Assembly: GCA_002007465.1 (NCBI GenBank)
Contig: LNAC01000764.1
Location: forward strand, 248,001 to 312,000
Length of the DNA: 64,000 nt
From: Ailurus styani
Lineage: Eukaryota; Chordata; Mammalia; Carnivora; Ailuridae
Direction of reading: 5' to 3'
The notes under the pieces were generated by a model that did no database searches, was not told the DNA's origin, and saw nothing but the letters and a program-made list of their open reading frames with translations. A program made the position numbers and the translations under genes. Positions 60,170 through 64,000 of the stretch are shown here, piece after piece (the stretch's first letter is position 1; each line of letters opens with the position of its first letter).

Positions 60170-61397
60170 TACCTTCTTTAACTTTCATATAAGGGATATT
60201 GGATGTCACAGTGGATGTTTTAAGTAGTAACTGTGATTTATTCTGTATAGAGACATTATATTATCTTCAAAGAAGCAGAGGGCATATGATTATGTCTTTA
60301 TTTGACACAAAGTTCTCTCCATGTAGTTAAAATTATATGACTTCAGCATAATCTAATTTTATATGGCTATATTTTAGGACACCTAAATGAATAAATTAGT
60401 TTTATTTTTCAAATGTCTCTCTCAAATATCAAGCACCTTGAAAGATATTCAAGTGATAGCCATTTTGGGTATCAGTTTTTTTATGACCAGCAAAAGAGTA
60501 CTGCTCTAAACGCAGACAAGAGGGACCCCTTCCCTGGTCCTGTGCCATAGAGGTCCTCACATAACACTAACACAGATGACAATTTACATTTGTCATGTCT
60601 GATCCAGTATTTAGCACTGTAGAGTGTGAGGCATAATCTTAAACATCTTATCTCATTGGTAACGTTGCTCAGGACTCAGGGAGATGATTCTCCACATCTC
60701 TTATCCTATATCTCAAAATAAGACTGCATTTGAATAGCATGAAGGGCTATGAAGTGTGCAACTGCTGACATCAGAGATGGACATCATTTCATAGTAGAGG
60801 GAGGATTTTAGCAGAAGTGCTTAGGTAAGGGGAAAAAATTAACATGTTAAATCCTTCCTATAAAATAGCATGATTGCTATAGATTCTCAAATAATGAAGT
60901 GTTGTTTCCTAGAAGAAGAAAATATCCATCTCTGTTTTCTTCATGTCTCAAATTGTGGTTTTGAGAGATGTTCTTGAATTAGTGTTGAATGTGCACATGG
61001 TTGCTTAAAAACATATTGCAACAATAAACAATTCAGATTATTATCTAATCTATTTGTTGGCTTGATGTACAACTTGAAAATGTTGACCCATTCGCCATGA
61101 AGTCTCCATTTGTCATGGGTCCTCCAAATGTTAGAGGAGACGTGGCCAAAAGAATGAAAATTTATGTTTCAAATTAAGAGGGCTCCGTTTCTTGTATGCT
61201 AAGTATGCAGGAGTGGAGCACTAGTCATTAGTCCCATTTTATAGGTAAGAAAACTGAGACTCATAGAGGAGGCCTGTCCCCAAAGCCTAGCTTCCCTCTA
61301 GACAACCTAAAAGACTTTCTAAGAGACTGAGCCATGTTTAATCCCACTACAATAAACTATTACTTTATGTCAGACGAGTCTGAATACTTCTGAATTG
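60170..61397. other. Unique DNA, small MIR remnant near 61230
   Basis: attttataggtaagaaaactgagactcatagagg at about 61236-61268 is an inverted MIR remnant. Nothing else recognised. Confidence 0.4.
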
Positions 61398-61582
61398 GAG
61401 CTACTCAAATTGTGGTCAGCAGATCAGCAGCATCAGCTTTACCTAGGAACTAAAAAGTTCCTAACAAGATTGAGTCCAATCTTGGGTTCCTACCCTAAAC
61501 CTGCTAAATCAGAATCTCCGGGATGAGTGCCAGGCATCTATTTAATGAGCTCTCCAGCGAATTCTTTATGTACTCCCAATAA
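61398..61582 (-). mobile_element. MER5A-like hAT-Charlie element, copy 1
   Basis: Reverse orientation: ctactcaaattgtggtcagcagatcagcagcatcagc, cctaggaactaaaaag, cctgctaaatcagaatctccggg. The distal end is decayed. Confidence 0.7.
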
Positions 61583-61600
61583 ATAATTCGTTTCTAACCC

Positions 61601-61769
61601 CTTGCTACTCAAAGTGTGGTCCGCGGACCAGCAACAGTGACCCCTCCTCCTGAAGGCTGGTAAGGAATGCAGAATCTCAGTCTCCACCACACCTATGGAA
61701 TCAGAATGTTCCTTTTAACAAGGTCTCCAGGGGATTCATATAAACATCAAAGTTTGAGAAGCGCTGCTC
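61601..61769 (-). mobile_element. MER5A-like hAT-Charlie element, copy 2
   Basis: ctactcaaagtgtggtccgcggaccagcaacagtga, aatgcagaatctcagtctccaccacacctatggaatcag, taacaaggtctccagggg, catcaaagtttgagaagcgctgc. Both ends are recognisable and are inverted relative to each other. Confidence 0.82.
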
Positions 61770-61779
61770 TGAACAAACA

Positions 61780-62578
61780 CCTGCTAGACTACATGTAGTG
61801 AAATCTCCTACTTTCGTTCTTAGAACTACAAATCAGAGTTATGCATTGTGTCATTTTATAACTTTTTAGCATATAGGGTTGAAATAAATTGCAATGAAGG
61901 CTAACAAATGCACAAACCTAGGGTTCCTATTGACTCCCTTACTTAGTTAATATGGTTTCATTTAGTATTATGTTAAACAGGCTGTCTAAACCATATGCCA
62001 GTTTTACAAAACAAACTATACATATTTTAAGTTACGTTCCAGAGATTGACACATATTGTTTAGCCATTTAAACGTGATACAATCATGTTGGTGAATGAGA
62101 CACAGTCTCTTAAATGTTTCTGCAAACCCCAGTGTCTATTACAAACAATGTTTTGATCTTTTATCACCTTTAGCCCACAAAAAAAAAGTGTTAATTGGGT
62201 GAAAGGGTCAGACATTGCAAAGAAAACCAGATGGAAAAATAAAAGTATGGCAATTTGATCCCCCCAAAGTTATAGAATATATAGTCATCAAAAATAGCAT
62301 GTTTAAGTTTCAACATTTAAATCAGTCACTACTGAACTCCAGAGTAAAACAACAACAACAAAGAAAGGCCATCTGAAACCATGAAATATTTTTATTTGGT
62401 TTTTCCTTCAAAACCAGCAGCAATCCAGTGTGCAAATGATACAGTCTTGGCTCAAACTATGAAGGACACATTTCAAAGGCTAAGACAAAGTTTGAAGCAG
62501 GTTTTGATAAGAAAAAAAATTCCCTTTCCTTTTTTAATGGTGACTTACTCTAATAAAAGTGTTAGTGTTTTAGATTTT
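61780..62578. other. Unique intronic DNA
   Basis: No recognised repeat or exon; a short caacaacaacaa run near 62349. Confidence 0.4.
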
Positions 62579-62597
62579 AAAACACCTACAGTATAAT

Positions 62598-62825
62598 GGG
62601 TACTTGGGTGGCTCAGTTGGTTAAGTGGCCAACTCTGAATTTCAGCTCAGGTCATGATAAATGGGTCCTGGGATCAAATCCCCTCTCAGGCTCCCCACCC
62701 AGTGGGGAGTCTGCTTGAGGATTCTCTATCCCTCTCCCTCTGCCCCTCCCCTACCTCCTCCCCCACTCACATGGGTGTACATTTTCTCTCAAATAAATCA
62801 ATCTTTAAAAAAATAAAAATAAAAT
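62598..62825 (+). mobile_element. Can-SINE, older copy
   Basis: Head gggtacttgggtggctcagttggttaag, ttcagctcaggtcatgat, gggatcaaatcccctctcagg, agtggggagtctgcttgagg, tctcaaataaatcaatctt, A-rich tail. The flanking 19-base segments at 62579-62597 and 62826-62844 differ at three positions, a decayed target duplication that dates the insertion as older than the perfect ones. Confidence 0.94.
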
Positions 62826-63119
62826 AAAACAACTACAATATGATTTGCATTGTTGCAGGTTACATTTCCAGAACTGTATCTTTCGACTTGACTTTCTGCT
62901 TCATTATTGCAAAATAGGTGCTGCATTATTCTTTACATTTCTGTCCCTTGATATTAATGGTAAAGATCAGGTGGCAATAGAAAACTCAATGGTATTACTG
63001 CTTCTTTTTCTTTTCTCTTCTTTTCTTTTTTCTTTTTTTGATACTTCCTTTTCTAATAAATGCTATAACAACTGTCTTGGTCCTCATTTTGCAAAACACA
63101 AAAGCATCACTAAAATATT

Positions 63120-63235
63120 TTAACAAACATTAAAATGGCAATAACCATCAAAAAAATGAAAAGACAACTACTGAATGAGAGGAAATATTTGTAAATCATG
63201 TATTTGATAATAGGTTAATATCCATTAAATTAAAC
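63120..63235 (+). mobile_element. L1 ORF2 fragment, left part
   Basis: aaaatgaaaagacaactactgaatgagaggaaatatttgtaaatcatgtatttgataataggttaatatcc is the standard L1 ORF2 sequence that lies just 5' of the segment beginning at 63354. Confidence 0.88.
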
Positions 63236-63271
63236 AGAAGAAAGAAAGAAAGAGAAAAGAAAGAAAGAAAG

Positions 63272-63317
<46 letters not shown>

Positions 63318-63353
63318 GAAAGAAAGAAAGAAAGTAAGTAAGAAAGAAAGAAA
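63236..63353 (+). repeat. (GAAA)n microsatellite inside an L1
   Basis: About 118 bases of GAAA units with gaga, ggaa and gtaa variants. It separates two L1 ORF2 pieces that are contiguous in the L1 consensus. Confidence 0.97.
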
Positions 63354-64000
63354 CTAACTCAAATTTGACTACAAAATAGGCAGAGGATATGAATAGACAC
63401 TTTTCCAAAGAAGACACACAGATGGCCAACAGGTATATAGAAAGGTGCTCAACATCAGAAATCATCAGGGAAATGCAAATCAAAGCCACAATGAGATATC
63501 ACCTTATACACATTAGAATGGCTACAATCAAAAAGAGAAGAGATAACAAATGTTGATGAGGATGTGGAGAAAAGAGAATCCTTGTGCACAGTTGGTGGGA
63601 ATATAAATTGGTATAGCCACTATGGCAAATGGTAGAGACATTTCTCAAAAAATTAAAAATAGAACTACCCTATGATTCAGCAATTCCACTTCTGGATATA
63701 CACCCAAAGGAAATAAAATCACTAAGTTGAAGAGTAACTGGACCCCCATGTTCACTACAGTGTTATTATAAATAATAGCCAAGAAATGGAAATAACTGTA
63801 AATGTCCATTAGCAGATGAATGGCTAAAGAAAATGTGGTCTACACATACAACTGAATACTATTTGGCCATAAAAAAGGAATGAAATCCTGGCATTTTTGC
63901 AACAATATGGATAAACATGGAGCGTGTTATGCTAAGTGAAATATGTGAGAAAAAAACATCCTGTATTATCTCACTTATATGTACAATCTAAAAAAAAAGC
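63354..64000 (+). mobile_element. L1 ORF2 fragment, right part, cut by the window edge
   Basis: ctcaaatttgactacaaaataggcagagg, tgaatagacacttttccaaagaag, gatggccaacaggtatatag, aaatgcaaatcaaagccacaatgagatatcacc, gttggtgggaatataaattgg, cagcaattccacttctgg, aaaatgtggtctacacatac, then the end of ORF2. The frame is broken by stops. The element continues beyond 64000 toward its 3' region. Confidence 0.93.

Larger units (their letters stand above)
35142..64000 (-). other. MACROD2: Upstream MACROD2 intron, partial
   Basis: Sequence above the acceptor belongs to the preceding intron. The preceding exon should end with codons for residues near GYDLPAK; I did not see one. The intron is therefore at least 28.9 kb, in line with the known very large introns of this gene. 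Confidence 0.75.

Noticed and set aside
63356..64000. Reverse-transcriptase-like coding sequence
   Set aside because: Recognised as the 3' part of L1 ORF2 with stops; not a host gene.
1..64000. CRISPR arrays, operons, phage or bacterial defence genes, mitochondrial insertions, tRNA or snRNA genes
   Set aside because: None seen. The only tRNA-like signals are the Pol III boxes inside Can-SINEs, and the sequence is mammalian nuclear intron.

Overview
The window is AT-rich mammalian nuclear DNA, almost all of it intronic. It appears to come from a caniform carnivore, most likely a mustelid (ferret, mink, marten, otter or badger group). The main evidence is fourteen tRNA-derived Can-SINEs. The youngest carry the 'tggctcagtgggttaaagcctctgc' type head and a 'ctacttgtgatctctctctgtcaaataaataaa' type tail, which I associate from memory with mustelids. 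A carnivore-type L1 3' end lies at 8038-8449.

I can support only one protein-coding piece: a 122-bp internal exon on the minus strand (35020-35141) with a gcag acceptor and a gtaagt donor. Its 40 complete codons match the middle of the macrodomain of MACROD2, an ADP-ribosyl-hydrolase whose gene is very large and has huge introns in other mammals. The window therefore reads as part of MACROD2: at least 35.0 kb of downstream intron (1-35019), the exon, and at least 28.9 kb of upstream intron (35142-64000). I saw no other exon, no RNA gene and no CpG island. All other open frames are short and lie in repeats or unique intronic sequence.

Layout: 1-8.0 kb is mostly unique with MIR, L2 and an antisense L1 3' end. 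8.0-9.3 kb holds a 5'-truncated L1, TA/TG tracts, a perfect 18-bp inverted repeat and a young SINE. 12.4-14.1 kb is a dense cluster (a hAT element with an exact 8-bp duplication, an MLT1-like LTR and a SINE). 16-20.3 kb has an old SINE, an ERV-type LTR, a GGA tract and an antisense L1M. 24.6-27.2 kb has two SINEs, an ERVL-like LTR and a GGAA microsatellite. 30-33.3 kb has an old SINE, an LTR-like repeat and a second GGAA tract. 38-42 kb is a second dense cluster (three SINEs, two L1 pieces and an old repeat). 44 kb carries a third GGAA tract. 50-57 kb holds L1M pieces, three SINEs, a MER5A-like element and an MLT1-like LTR. 57-59.9 kb is the longest nearly repeat-free stretch. The end has two adjacent MER5A-like elements, a SINE and an L1 ORF2 region split by a GAAA microsatellite and cut by the window edge.

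I found no undescribed multi-gene system. The points most worth a second look are the MACROD2 exon and its frame-breaking length, the structure-prone repeats (inverted repeats, a CA/TG palindrome, long purine tracts) inside this gene's introns, a palindromic RFX X-box-like site at 27974-27987, and repeat-free blocks that could be conserved non-coding elements.
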